64,000 bases of DNA from Candidatus Poribacteria bacterium. Lineage in GTDB: Bacteria; Poribacteria; WGA-4E; WGA-3G. Location: positions 216,366-280,365 of the forward strand of contig JAJECN010000020.1 of NCBI GenBank assembly GCA_022821965.1, read 5' to 3'. Under the pieces are notes generated by a model. It had not been told where the DNA came from. It made no database searches and saw only the letters and a program-made list of their open reading frames with translations. Below are positions 43,588 to 52,414 of the stretch, piece by piece (the first letter of the stretch is position 1; every line of letters starts with the position of its first letter). Position numbers and translations under genes: made by a program.

Positions 43588-44703
43588 TTAGACTTTTCCC
43601 TCACGAACCGTCAGTGTCGTCTTCAATTTCTTATCTCCGATAAACTTTGCTCCGTGCGAATCAAAAAATTCAAATTCTCCTTCAAGCACTTCAAAGACCG
43701 CAACATCAGCAACCGTCCCAACTTTCAGATGACCGAGCGTTTCCTCACGCTGGATAGCCTTCGCAGCACTGAAAGTCGCCTTTTCAATCACGTCTTCAAG
43801 CGATAAACCCAAGTGCATCAATTTCGACAATGTTGTTGGTAGATCGTAAACGGGTCCATTGATATTTCCCGTGTGGAGATCGGTACTGATAACATCGGAA
43901 ATGAACCCTTGTTCCATCGCCCGTTGAGCGATTTCATAATGGAAACTCCCGGCACCGTGCCCAACATCAAAGATAATGCCATCCTCGCGTGCCTTCCACG
44001 CCTCACGGATAACCCTGCCCTTTTCATCAACGATGTTATCACCGTTCCCCTGAAAGCAGTGCGTAATTACATCGCCCGGACGCAATAAACTCAGAATATC
44101 AGGAAGCGGCACCCCGGCACCGATGTGACACATGACAGATGTCCCTGCGCGTTCGGCTGCTTCAATAGCGCATTTCAAGGGTTCAACACCATTATCACCG
44201 ACCTGACCTTTCCCTTGGCGTACTTTCACCCCAACGGTGATGTCGCTATGCTGTTGTAACGTTTCCGCAACGCGTCCCGGATCGGCATAAGCCATATCAA
44301 ACATTTCGCCCACAGGTCCGTAGACGAGCCCAATGCCAGAGATATGGATATAGGTGAGAATGTTCGTCCACGCAGGTTCAGCAATGAATTCGCGGAAGCC
44401 GGGAAAAGTCACCCAACTCGGACTACCAGCGTCTACAACCGTAGTCGTCCCCGCAGTTGGACAAACCCCATCGGCTCTGATGCCCCACGTCGTTACACCG
44501 TAATAGACATGCGTGTGAATATCAACGAGTCCCGGTGTGACGTATTTATCCTTAACAAAAATGGTTTGTGTCGCTGCATCTTCCGAAATATCCGGTTCAA
44601 TCGCTGCGATGACACCATCAGCAATCGCAACATCGCGCACCCCATTCAAATCCTGCGCGGCATCTATAACGGTACCACCTTTCAATAGGATGTCATAATT
44701 CAC
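43588..44703 (-). CDS. Amidohydrolase/deacetylase-family metallohydrolase
   Basis: 371 residues. The fold starts 'ILLKGGTVIDAAQDLNGVRD' and the metal site is DIHTHVYYG. A candidate carbamylated lysine is in VGVKVRQG, followed by His in VMCHIGAG and ITHCFQG, and Asp in VISTDLHTG. The pattern matches the dihydroorotase-like subgroup often annotated as D-aminoacylase or selenocysteine-seryl-tRNA transferase-linked 'amidohydrolase/deacetylase'. It hydrolyses an amide or N-acyl bond; the substrate is not deducible. It lies 32 bases after queE, so the two may be co-transcribed. Confidence 0.8.
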   Translation of the reverse strand: MNYDILLKGGTVIDAAQDLNGVRDVAIADGVIAAIEPDISEDAATQTIFVKDKYVTPGLVDIHTHVYYGVTTWGIRADGVCPTAGTTTVVDAGSPSWVTFPGFREFIAEPAWTNILTYIHISGIGLVYGPVGEMFDMAYADPGRVAETLQQHSDITVGVKVRQGKGQVGDNGVEPLKCAIEAAERAGTSVMCHIGAGVPLPDILSLLRPGDVITHCFQGNGDNIVDEKGRVIREAWKAREDGIIFDVGHGAGSFHYEIAQRAMEQGFISDVISTDLHTGNINGPVYDLPTTLSKLMHLGLSLEDVIEKATFSAAKAIQREETLGHLKVGTVADVAVFEVLEGEFEFFDSHGAKFIGDKKLKTTLTVREGKV

Positions 44704-44735
44704 TTCTATCTCCCGGTTTGGTTTCCGGTTAACGA

Positions 44736-45416
44736 TCAGACCCCGCGTTTATCTCCCCATATATCCACATGCACACGCGGAGAATAGCGATATCCGTTCT
44801 CTTTACAGAGTTCAACCAACCACTCCTGCTTCTGTTGTAGCACAGCTGGGGTTGTCCCTTGCGGCATTAAGAGAATCGTCTCAGCAGGAATACCGATTTC
44901 CGTTTCTAACGCTTGGATCTCCGCCAAATCTTCCGGTGTATCCACAACAAACTTCACTTGGCACGGATACTGATTCAAAAACTTACGGATAACATCGGGA
45001 CGGATGCGTTCGCGTTCGTGGCGTTTGAAAAATCGATTGTCCGGTGGTGGGTTGGCGTTACGCAACTTGGGACTCATAGAAATCAGATGCGCCGCAACTT
45101 CGGCAAAAAGTGTAGCGTTCGTCTCAATAGTGATGTGGTGCCCCCGCTTATCCAGTTCATAACAAAGTTCTGTCAACTCCTTTGGTTGAATAAACGGTTC
45201 TCCACCGGTGATAACGACATGTTTACACCCGTATCGCGAGATCGCAGCCACGCTTTCGGCAACAGAAATGTCCTTATCTTCAGGCTCCCAAGATGTGTAA
45301 GGTGTATCACACCAAACACATCTTAGATTGCAATAACTCGTTCGGAAAAAAACAGAGGGGACACCGATAAATTGTCCTTCTCCCTGAATTGTATGGAAGA
45401 GTTCACTGAATTTCAT
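44736..45416 (-). CDS. queE: 7-carboxy-7-deazaguanine synthase
   Basis: 226 residues from ATG 45416 (family start 'MKFSELFHTIQGEGQFIGVP'); the longer frame to 45461 overlaps the VOC gene. Radical SAM cluster C29-x3-C33-x2-C36 in SYCNLRCVWCDTPY, then VITGGEPF (SAM-binding GGE) and IETNATLF. It rearranges carboxytetrahydropterin to 7-carboxy-7-deazaguanine for queuosine/archaeosine-like tRNA or DNA modification. QueC/D/F are not in the window. The VOC gene ends 34 bases upstream on the same strand. Confidence 0.94.
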   Translation of the reverse strand: MKFSELFHTIQGEGQFIGVPSVFFRTSYCNLRCVWCDTPYTSWEPEDKDISVAESVAAISRYGCKHVVITGGEPFIQPKELTELCYELDKRGHHITIETNATLFAEVAAHLISMSPKLRNANPPPDNRFFKRHERERIRPDVIRKFLNQYPCQVKFVVDTPEDLAEIQALETEIGIPAETILLMPQGTTPAVLQQKQEWLVELCKENGYRYSPRVHVDIWGDKRGV

Positions 45417-45450
45417 GATACCGCCTGCGTGCGGCACTACTTCGCCGACA

Positions 45451-45822
45451 CTAAGCCTCAATCAGTTCAATCTGAACGTTATCGGGGCCCTTGAAGAATG
45501 CCATCATCAACCCATTGGGTTTCAAATCTTCGAGTTCAGCGCCTTTCGCTTCGAGTTTCGCGACCTCAGCGTCCAAGTCCTCCACCGTAAAAGCGAGTTG
45601 GTACACACCCCAACGTGGATTGCCGCTGGTGTCCTCCACCTCCATATCGCCAAATTTAGGTGAGAGGAAAATACGCTCCCCACCGATTTCCATCCGGACA
45701 ATCTTTAAGCCGCGGACCTCAACGGTTTCATCAACTTTGCCATCAAACATCTCTTCGTAATAACGAACTGCACCCTCTAAATCTTCACAACGAAGATGAA
45801 CGTGGTGAAATGTAACTGCCAT
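45451..45822 (-). CDS. VOC/glyoxalase-family protein
   Basis: 123 residues from ATG 45822, preceded by AAAGGAAA; the ORF extends to 45861 without coding character. Single beta-alpha-beta-beta-beta pair of VOC motifs: 'TFHHVHLRCEDLEGAVRYYE' with metal-ligand type His, 'YQLAFTVEDLDAEVAKLEAK', then 'GLMMAFFKGPDNVQIELIEA' with the terminal Glu. It may be a glyoxalase, dioxygenase or isomerase; the reaction is not deducible. It leads the VOC-queE-amidohydrolase block. Confidence 0.85.
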   Translation of the reverse strand: MAVTFHHVHLRCEDLEGAVRYYEEMFDGKVDETVEVRGLKIVRMEIGGERIFLSPKFGDMEVEDTSGNPRWGVYQLAFTVEDLDAEVAKLEAKGAELEDLKPNGLMMAFFKGPDNVQIELIEA

Positions 45823-45967
45823 TGTCAAAATTTCCTTTCTTTGAAAAAGCGCGCCATACAAACGCGCAACGCAAAAGATGATACAAGATATAAAATTATC
45901 TCATAATCCCTTGATTGTGTCAAATTGTTTTTCTTTTAATTTTTTTGCAACTTTTTCCAGCCCTCAG

Positions 45968-45996
45968 GTGTATAAGTAATTGTAGATTTCACTATA
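45968..45996. repeat. Partial TATAGTRAAA MITE right end
   Basis: GGTGTATAAGTAATTGTAGA-TTTCACTATA, the same end sequence as the elements at 31205 and 47215. The rest of the 45823-46153 gap shows no gene. Confidence 0.45.
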
Positions 45997-46153
45997 AACA
46001 CTTTCTGACACAGAAAAAACGAACTTTTTGAGTATCAAATCTGACTAAGTGTAAACGAATACCTATATTGAACGTTTAAACAAACAGTATAAAATTGAAA
46101 AAAGTAAATTGACACTTTCAATTGTTTTGAGTAAAAAACAAAAGGAGCAAAAA

Positions 46154-46495
46154 ATGACCACCCAAATTCGCCAACAAAACGGTATCTCGATTTTGGAACC
46201 CAGTGGAAAGATCGTCGGATCCGCAGTATCAGAATTACGGAAAGCAATTTCCCCACAAATAGCGGATTTCGATGCCCCGCGTATCCTCATTAATTTCGAG
46301 AACGTTAATATGATCGACAGTGCTGGACTCGGTGCCCTTATGGAGGCACGCGCGCTCGCAAATCGAAAACAAGGTCGCATCGGTGTCATGAATGTCGGTA
46401 AACATATCAAGAACCTGATCGTTCTCAGCCGAATCGTTAGTCTCTTTGAACATTTCGACAGCGAGGATTCTGCAGTTTCGGCATTAGCAGCCTAA
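46154..46495 (+). CDS. STAS-domain anti-sigma-factor antagonist 1
   Basis: 113 residues. SpoIIAA-like STAS fold: 'QNGISILEPSGKIVGSAVSE', 'RILINFENVNMIDSAGLGAL' with the phosphorylatable S in DSAGLG, 'GRIGVMNVGKHIKNLIVLSR' and 'LFEHFDSEDSAVSALAA'. It is probably switched by a serine kinase/phosphatase to release a sigma factor or regulate a partner. GGAG precedes ATG 46154. A near-identical paralogue follows at 46651; no RsbW-type kinase is in the window. Confidence 0.92.
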   Translation: MTTQIRQQNGISILEPSGKIVGSAVSELRKAISPQIADFDAPRILINFENVNMIDSAGLGALMEARALANRKQGRIGVMNVGKHIKNLIVLSRIVSLFEHFDSEDSAVSALAA

Positions 46496-46520
46496 AACCC
46501 ACGAGTCATAAGGAATATGA

Positions 46521-46555
46521 GATACGCTGAAAAAACAACCTTTTCTCAGCGTATC
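46521..46555. terminator. Hairpin between the two STAS genes
   Basis: GATACGCTGA...TCAGCGTATC, a perfect 10-base stem with a 15-base loop that itself contains AAAAAA/TTTT. It lacks a following T-run, so it may attenuate rather than terminate. Confidence 0.35.
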
Positions 46556-46650
46556 CGTCTAAAGAAACGAATACCTAAAGCAAACGCTCAAAATAGCATA
46601 AAAATTCAAAAAAGCAGTAAAATTCACGGAAAATGAAAAAGGAGCAAAAA

Positions 46651-46992
46651 ATGACCACTAAAATTCGCCAGCAAAACGGCATCTCGATTTTGGAACCCAG
46701 TGGAAAAATAATGGGACCCACAGCCTCAGAATTATGGGATGTGATCTCACCGCAGATAGAGTCATCCGATACACCCCGCATCCTTATCAATTTCGAGAAC
46801 GTCAATAGAGTCGATAGTTCAGGACTTGGTGCTCTCATGATCGCACGTGCTGCTGTAGCACGAAAGAAAGGTCGCGTTGGGGTCATCAATGTCAGCAAAC
46901 ATATCAGCAACCTGGTTGTTCTGAGCAGACTCGCCAGCCTTTTTGAACGATTCGACAACGAGGACGCTGCAGTTTCGGCTTTATCCGCCTAA
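46651..46992 (+). CDS. STAS-domain anti-sigma-factor antagonist 2
   Basis: 113 residues, same length and about three-quarters identical by eye to the preceding gene. The catalytic serine context is RVDSSGLGAL. The leaders are also alike (both contain AAACGAATACCTA and AAAAGGAGCAAAAAATGACC), so the whole unit including leader was duplicated. A strong terminator follows 28 bases after the stop. Confidence 0.92.
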   Translation: MTTKIRQQNGISILEPSGKIMGPTASELWDVISPQIESSDTPRILINFENVNRVDSSGLGALMIARAAVARKKGRVGVINVSKHISNLVVLSRLASLFERFDNEDAAVSALSA

Positions 46993-47019
46993 AATCCACA
47001 GGTCAGTGAAATATCAACA

Positions 47020-47046
47020 GGGAGTGGTTTTACCGCTCCCTTTTTT
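47020..47046 (+). terminator. Rho-independent terminator after the STAS pair
   Basis: GGGAGTGG-TTTTA-CCGCTCCC (8-base stem, one G-T pair) followed directly by TTTTTT at 47041-47046. Confidence 0.8.
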
Positions 47047-47083
47047 CTTAGGGGCATTTAGTTCTCCAGAAAAAACACCTCAA

Positions 47084-47110
47084 GTCCCCCTGATAAGGGG
47101 GATTTAGGGG
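47084..47110. repeat. CCCCCT/AGGGGG palindrome (dispersed short repeat)
   Basis: AAGTCCCCCTGATAAGGGGG then ATTTAGGGGG. A common kind of short intergenic hairpin. Confidence 0.5.
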
Positions 47111-47214
47111 GTTAATGTCAGCTAGAAAACCGAAAACTAAATAGTCCTATTTTTGTTGCTACCGATTGACAAATCCCCCCAATGCTGTTATCATATCCCC
47201 AACCATTCATCAGA

Positions 47215-47396
47215 TTATAGTAAAATCCAAAAATATGTTTACAGTTCGTCAGGCAACAAACCGCCTATCCCCGCTGGCGAGGGTGTTTTTGATAGGGTGT
47301 TTCTTCTAGTATCCTCGCCAAATCCCTATCCCCGCTGGCGAGGATTCTATCCTCGCCCTTGTGTTGGTGTATAAGGAATTACGGGTTTTACTATAA
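47215..47396. mobile_element. TATAGTRAAA-type MITE, full copy
   Basis: The left end TATAGTAAAATCC and right end GGGTTTTACTATA are inverted (12 of 13). The interior holds two GCTGGCGAGG...CCTCGCC hairpins in tandem, so this copy is longer (182 bases) than the one at 31205. Confidence 0.65.
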
Positions 47397-47412
47397 AACA
47401 TAGAGGCACAAC

Positions 47413-49488
47413 ATGCTGCTGGAAGAATATACCACTCTCCGAATCGAACACATCCAACGACTCGCGCAAGCACTTGCCAAGCAAGAGCTGCCCGTCATCG
47501 CACAACTCGAACCAGTAGCCGACTTTGAAGAATTATTCACATTCTCCGAAGCACAACCGACCCCAATCGCGTTCACACCACAGGACCCCGCATGGCGGTT
47601 AGAATCGGTAGCGGCACGTATCATTGAGGCGATCGCAATCGCTGCACATGAACCACTCACCGAATTAGGATACCGAGAACTTGCGCGTATCCTGTTAGAA
47701 CACACTGCGTATCTCTACGCGTATCCAGACGGCGAACCCCGCCCAAAACTCGAAGCCGGAAGCGCACTGGCACTGGCAGGAAGTGTCTGTGCTTCGCTTC
47801 CACAATCCGAACTCTGGCGATTTGCTGGATTCGGAAGGATCTCGGCACAGCTCACCGAGGTTGCCCCAGCACCGACAGATTCTCATCTCACCCTACCAAT
47901 CGACATCGCCTTCTCGCTCGCAAACGCTCAAAACCTCCCGATTCTGGCATCCGTGGTTACCACCTACAACACCGTTCTCAAACGAAATTTCACGCCGCAA
48001 TATCAATTCCAATTACCCCTAAGCGACAACGCCTTTTTTGACGCACTCAATTTGGATTTTCCGGGAATGGAAGCCGTGAAATCTGCTGTTTCAGCAGACG
48101 ATATATCCGCCGCAAAATCGGCATACACCACCTTTCGGAGAGATTTTGTAGGAGGGATTTGTAATCCCAATTCCGTTCTATTAGAAAGATCCGATACGTA
48201 TACCACCGCCAAAACTTATCTCGAATGTCTGCTCCGGTTGTCTATCCATCCGACCCCGGCAATCACAGCAACGACAGAAATTGGCATTGCCGCGTATCTG
48301 CTTCCTGAATTTCGTGGAAGCGAACAACTCCGCATACTCGCACTACGCCGTTATAAATGGATAGCGGAGGCATTCTTCCATACTGACGGTTTCCACAAAG
48401 ACCGGACACTCCGCGCGCAAGTCGAGGCGATCGCTGACTTCGCCAGATTCCTCCGCTTTCAACCCGACACACAAACCGAAGAATTACAAACATTGCTCGA
48501 AAAGCTGACAGCGACGTGTATCCATCTGAGCAAACCCGACTGCTCATTTCCACCACTCGGTCCCCTCCCCGCCCCCAACTTTGATGCCGTTGAACTCTGC
48601 ACCATTACAGATAGCAGCTTCCAGCACCCCGATACGACCTCACACGCGCTCCCTAAGACGGGTTGTTACGTAATGCGAGATAATTGGACACCGGACGCAC
48701 AATACCTTTTTTTGGATGCGCACCCATCGGAGCCATCAAGTCTCACGTTATACGCTCACGGACGACACCTCACAACAGGTTCAGTCCGCGTCCTTGACAC
48801 CACACCCGCAGCATCCGATCCGCTTGAAACGCAATGGGTAACAACACCCGAATTTGACTGGCTCGAAAAGTGGGACCACGCATCAGACGCTCATCACAAA
48901 CGCGCCGTCTTCTACCTCAAAGGCGAATACTTCATCTTGCACGACCTTGTTCTCGGTACCGAAGCACAGACACTGGAACAGACCTTCCGTTTCAATCAAG
49001 GGGCAGCGCCTCACATTGCCATCGAGGCAGGACGCGTCCAGACACAGGACCCACGCCTTAGCAATCTCTTCATCGGTGTGCCCGATACGACAGACCTCTC
49101 AATAGCGTTAGATGAAGACAGCATTATCTATCGGAGTAACAAGGAATCGCCAGCAGTGCTGAACACCCTCCTGTTCCCGATGAAATCCGGCGTTAAATCT
49201 CATCCCACGATTTCCCACCTCAGCGTGAGCACAGATGCGGATGTCTTGGGGACAGGTTTCACGCTTCAGTCGCACGACACAACAGACACATTCCTCATCT
49301 CTGACGACGGTTTAGCGGAGATGTCCGCTGCAGATATTACATTTGTCGGAGAATATCTCTTTTTACGAAGGGATGCATCTGGCGCAGGCAGGCAATTCGT
49401 GATGCTGAACGGAAGATTCCTGAAGGTCGGTCCAAACGTCCTCGCCGACTTAGAAGAACCCCGCGAAAGTTATATCATTTCTAATTGA
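47413..49488 (+). CDS. Heparinase II/III-like family protein
   Basis: 691 residues, no signal peptide. The N-terminal half is helical (alpha-toroid like: 'DPAWRLESVAARIIEAIAIA', 'GSEQLRILALRRYKWIAEAF'). The C-terminal beta-sandwich contains 'LPKTGCYVMRDNWTPDAQYL' then LDAHPSEPSSLTLYAHGRHL, the position where active lyases have a GHxHxD motif. That motif is altered here, so catalysis is uncertain. Family members cleave uronic-acid polysaccharides. In-frame bases 48147-48170 encode part of a dispersed palindrome ('VGGICNPNS'). Confidence 0.6.
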   Translation: MLLEEYTTLRIEHIQRLAQALAKQELPVIAQLEPVADFEELFTFSEAQPTPIAFTPQDPAWRLESVAARIIEAIAIAAHEPLTELGYRELARILLEHTAYLYAYPDGEPRPKLEAGSALALAGSVCASLPQSELWRFAGFGRISAQLTEVAPAPTDSHLTLPIDIAFSLANAQNLPILASVVTTYNTVLKRNFTPQYQFQLPLSDNAFFDALNLDFPGMEAVKSAVSADDISAAKSAYTTFRRDFVGGICNPNSVLLERSDTYTTAKTYLECLLRLSIHPTPAITATTEIGIAAYLLPEFRGSEQLRILALRRYKWIAEAFFHTDGFHKDRTLRAQVEAIADFARFLRFQPDTQTEELQTLLEKLTATCIHLSKPDCSFPPLGPLPAPNFDAVELCTITDSSFQHPDTTSHALPKTGCYVMRDNWTPDAQYLFLDAHPSEPSSLTLYAHGRHLTTGSVRVLDTTPAASDPLETQWVTTPEFDWLEKWDHASDAHHKRAVFYLKGEYFILHDLVLGTEAQTLEQTFRFNQGAAPHIAIEAGRVQTQDPRLSNLFIGVPDTTDLSIALDEDSIIYRSNKESPAVLNTLLFPMKSGVKSHPTISHLSVSTDADVLGTGFTLQSHDTTDTFLISDDGLAEMSAADITFVGEYLFLRRDASGAGRQFVMLNGRFLKVGPNVLADLEEPRESYIISN
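48147..48170. repeat. GTAGGAGGGAT palindrome inside a coding region
   Basis: TTGTAGGAGGGATTTGTAAT-CCCA. The stem GGGATT/AATCCC is read as part of the heparinase-like frame. Intergenic copies are at 43029 and 43069. Confidence 0.55.
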
Positions 49489-49571
49489 ATATTTCTCAAT
49501 CGGAAACCTGTAGCATAAACTTTTAGTTTGTGCCACCGTGGATCCCTTCAGAAAGTCGTCAAGGCGATATT

Positions 49572-49689
49572 TATAGTAGAACCGGAAAATAAGAGGGCAC
49601 TTTGGAAACCACAAAACACCTCTCCTTCGCTGGCGAGGTTTGTAACCTCGCCTTCCGATAATCGCCAAATAATGCTGCCCTTTACCATA
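49572..49689. mobile_element. TATAGTRAAA-type MITE with GCTGGCGAGG hairpin
   Basis: TATAGTAGAACC at left, TTTACCATA at right, with GCTGGCGAGGTTTGTAACCT then CGCC between. A TTGTAGC-family hairpin (CTGTAGCATAAACTTTTAGT) lies just upstream at 49509. Confidence 0.5.
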
Positions 49690-49695
49690 AACGAA

Positions 49696-50457
49696 TCAGT
49701 CCTCAATCACTTCTAACCCCTGCATCCGCTCAAGCGCAAAAACGCGGGTATCCTGCCGTAACTCGCAAAACCCCTCGACACATAACGTCTCACCGGATTC
49801 TCGGCTATTTGGAATATTCAGAAACCGCTCCGGTACCACCACACGCGTCATCCATCTTTTATTACTCGGCTTCTTATAGTCAAACTGGATTTTCTGATTG
49901 TTATCAATAGCAGACTGGATTGCGGAAAACTGTTCCGAGAATTCCGATTGTGACGGCTTTAGCGTAAAATCACCGAAAAAATCGACTTCACGGTACACAC
50001 TTCTATAACATTCTGCGCAGATCAGTGCCAGATTATCCAACTCATTCGTCCCACCTTCAAATATCGGGATATCGTGCACCAAATAGACATCCGCTTCCTT
50101 GTCACAACGTGAACAGATGGAACCGTTTTCCCGAATAAGCAACCGTTTCCGCTCTTCCCAATCCGGGGGCCAACACGGTAGATAGTCATAAAGTCCGGTT
50201 AAAATGGATTCTGACTTCGCGAGTTTCGCGCGTAAGTCTTCAACCTCAGCCTCGGAAGCAATGTCTTGTTGTGCTACCTCAGTCGGCACAAATAGCGACA
50301 AAGTGAGTTGTGACTTCTGTAGCCGCAGTGCGGTTTCAATCTCATGTTTTCGCATTTGCAACATGAGGATACACGAATAATGAACGTACTGCCCATTAGA
50401 AAGTGCTATATCGTATTCATAATCAGTTTCTATCTTACACACGGTACAATACGACAT
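49696..50457 (-). CDS. HNH-type zinc protein with C-terminal WYL-like domain
   Basis: 253 residues from ATG 50457 (AAGGAG 7 bases upstream). The N-terminus has a zinc knuckle (MSYCTVCK). The middle has an HNH-like core: 'SICSRCDKEADVYLVHDIPI', 'GGTNELDNLALICAECYRSV', with the CxxC pairs and H/N. The C-terminus (about 185-253, 'IDNNQKIQFDYKKP' to 'LERMQGL') follows the WYL pattern of ligand-sensing regulators. A coil links the parts. It could be a nuclease controlled by a WYL sensor. It starts one base after the stop of the AAA ATPase-nuclease gene, so the two form an operon. Confidence 0.72.
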   Translation of the reverse strand: MSYCTVCKIETDYEYDIALSNGQYVHYSCILMLQMRKHEIETALRLQKSQLTLSLFVPTEVAQQDIASEAEVEDLRAKLAKSESILTGLYDYLPCWPPDWEERKRLLIRENGSICSRCDKEADVYLVHDIPIFEGGTNELDNLALICAECYRSVYREVDFFGDFTLKPSQSEFSEQFSAIQSAIDNNQKIQFDYKKPSNKRWMTRVVVPERFLNIPNSRESGETLCVEGFCELRQDTRVFALERMQGLEVIED

Positions 50458-50458
50458 T

Positions 50459-52060
50459 TCATACTCCTTCATCCGAAGGTCGTTCTTGCACAACAGGAAT
50501 AACATAACTCCGAACAGTTACATCATCAATCGTCTCAGTCTCAACACGCTGCTCAGGATCCTGACGATGATCAAATACAACATAGTGTCCCTCTGTTGTG
50601 CCTTCTAACTTCAAGTATGCCGCGAGCTGCTTCTTTCCTGCTTGATAGCGACTATCACCTCTCCAAATCTTTGTCTCAACGATGTATTTTCGTTGATTGT
50701 GCGTGATAAGAATGTCCATCCTACCACGTCCAGTTTGTACTTCTATGTGCATAACACCGCCGATACGTCTAACAAACTCGTGAAGATAAGCAAGTAAAAG
50801 GTGTCGTCCTACCGATTCTTGCGGCGTATTTGGTACCTGCAGAATCCTGAAACCTGTACGTACTATGAAATCTCGAAAATTATCAAGTAACGCCTTCATT
50901 TCAATCTGTCCTGTAGGTGTAAGGTACTCACGAAACTCGGTGCTGGTATTTTCTGAAAAATATTCTTGCTCCAACCCGTTTACGAGTGGTTTGAACGTCC
51001 TCATGATACGGTAGAGATAGATCGGGTTGAGAATCTCACACATACCGTCATTACTTCTTGTGATGACCCCATAAGTGGCGAGCTCATTGATGATGTCATT
51101 GTCCCGATTGAAGTCCACGCCTTCATCACGTTCCATAATCTGCATCAGCATACTTTCAAAACGTGGGTTTTTGCGGATATTGGTAAGTAGATGTGTAATA
51201 TTAACGTTACTTTCTTCAAGAAGCTGCGCGTGTGCTTGTGCGAAGTGATCGCGGTTAATCGATTCGGTTTTTGGGATGTCCAATTCTTCCGTAAGAATCT
51301 GGGCAAATCGGTTGACGAGAACAGGTTGTCCGGCGGTCTGCTTATGAATAGCTTCAATAACCTCTGGAACGAATGCCTGTCCGACTTCTTCTGTATATTG
51401 CCCAAGCAGTTCCTGTACCTGTTCAAGTGTGAAGTTTGGTAAGTTGAACTCGTCTTGGATATTGAATGGGGAAATAGTTCTGTCGTAGTTAAGTTGTGTG
51501 ATGCTTTTCACGCCAACAATGCCGATACTGTGCGGACAACGAGAGAGAGGGTTTGAGACGTAGATACGGCGGAGTGAATGCAGAAAACCTCTCACGGCTT
51601 CCTTCGGGATACCATCAAACTCGTCTATGATAAGGATGACGCGCTGATCACCCAAGAGTTTGGAAAAATTTCTAAAGAATCTTCCCATTGAGAGATGATC
51701 GGTTATCTCTACATTCTCCAAAAATTCTGTCAATGCTTCAGAAAGAATTTCTCCGCGCCGACTAAAAATGTTTTCTATCTCCTCACGCATATCTTCGTAG
51801 AGATCGTTGTAAAAAACGGACGGCGTGCAGTTCTCATATACCTCAAAATTCAATGGGATTGGAAAGTAGGCGGGTTCTTGATTTGCAAATAGGTCTAAGG
51901 CACGCTGGAAGAAAGTCGTCTTGCCAGTCTGCCGCGGGGCAAAGATAACGATATAACGTCCCTCTTTGACGCGCATGACAAAATCCGCAAGTTCAGTAGC
52001 GCGGCTGACAACATAGTTTTTCTCCGGATGAACAGGACCTTGCGTTCCAAAGCGTCTCAT
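50459..52060 (-). CDS. AAA-like ATPase fused to PD-(D/E)XK nuclease
   Basis: 533 residues. N-terminal AAA_14-like ATPase: Walker A APRQTGKT (41-48), Walker B VILIIDEFDGIP, and an N-terminal 'HPEKNYVVSRATELADFVMR' typical of this family. The middle is helical winged-helix like. The C-terminal nuclease is marked by D449, E462-T-K464 in GRMDILITH...YIVETKIW and 'AGKKQLAAYLKLEG', as in ATPase-nuclease proteins of defence and mobile islands. First gene of an operon with the HNH-WYL protein. It probably senses nucleic acid or stress and cleaves DNA. Confidence 0.85.
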   Translation of the reverse strand: MRRFGTQGPVHPEKNYVVSRATELADFVMRVKEGRYIVIFAPRQTGKTTFFQRALDLFANQEPAYFPIPLNFEVYENCTPSVFYNDLYEDMREEIENIFSRRGEILSEALTEFLENVEITDHLSMGRFFRNFSKLLGDQRVILIIDEFDGIPKEAVRGFLHSLRRIYVSNPLSRCPHSIGIVGVKSITQLNYDRTISPFNIQDEFNLPNFTLEQVQELLGQYTEEVGQAFVPEVIEAIHKQTAGQPVLVNRFAQILTEELDIPKTESINRDHFAQAHAQLLEESNVNITHLLTNIRKNPRFESMLMQIMERDEGVDFNRDNDIINELATYGVITRSNDGMCEILNPIYLYRIMRTFKPLVNGLEQEYFSENTSTEFREYLTPTGQIEMKALLDNFRDFIVRTGFRILQVPNTPQESVGRHLLLAYLHEFVRRIGGVMHIEVQTGRGRMDILITHNQRKYIVETKIWRGDSRYQAGKKQLAAYLKLEGTTEGHYVVFDHRQDPEQRVETETIDDVTVRSYVIPVVQERPSDEGV

Positions 52061-52172
52061 CTCTCTCCCTCACACCGTAGTTCTAATTTTCTATAACGCA
52101 AGTTGCTACAAACAAGATTTTAGGTGTACAGACACCGTTTTTCATCAAAAGTGGTTTATTATCCGTAGGGGG

Positions 52173-52232
52173 TTGTAGCGTAAACTTTCAGTTTGCGCAC
52201 GCAGCGGCACAATCTAAAAGATTATGCTACAA
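52173..52232. repeat. TTGTAGC...GCTACAA inverted-repeat element
   Basis: TTGTAGCGTAAACTTTCAGT on the left, AGATTATGCTACAA on the right; 60 bases. The rest of the 52061-52414 gap, upstream of the second type ISP-like gene, shows no gene. Confidence 0.55.
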
Positions 52233-52414
52233 AGGGGGCAACTTGGATTTCTATAGTGTATCATGAAATAAGGATACCATATAGGAGGCTTACTGTCAAG
52301 CAGCTTTGTCCGTGCAAAAAACCTTGCACTCAAGCCGCAGAAAGCATATAATGCAAAAATATCGATTTTCGTACCGACATCATCAACTTAACAAGACTAA
52401 CTGCAAAATAAAAC

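Noticed and set aside
47153..47374. 73-residue ORF in the gap after the STAS genes
   Set aside because: It consists entirely of MITE hairpins (repeated PRWRGFYPR).
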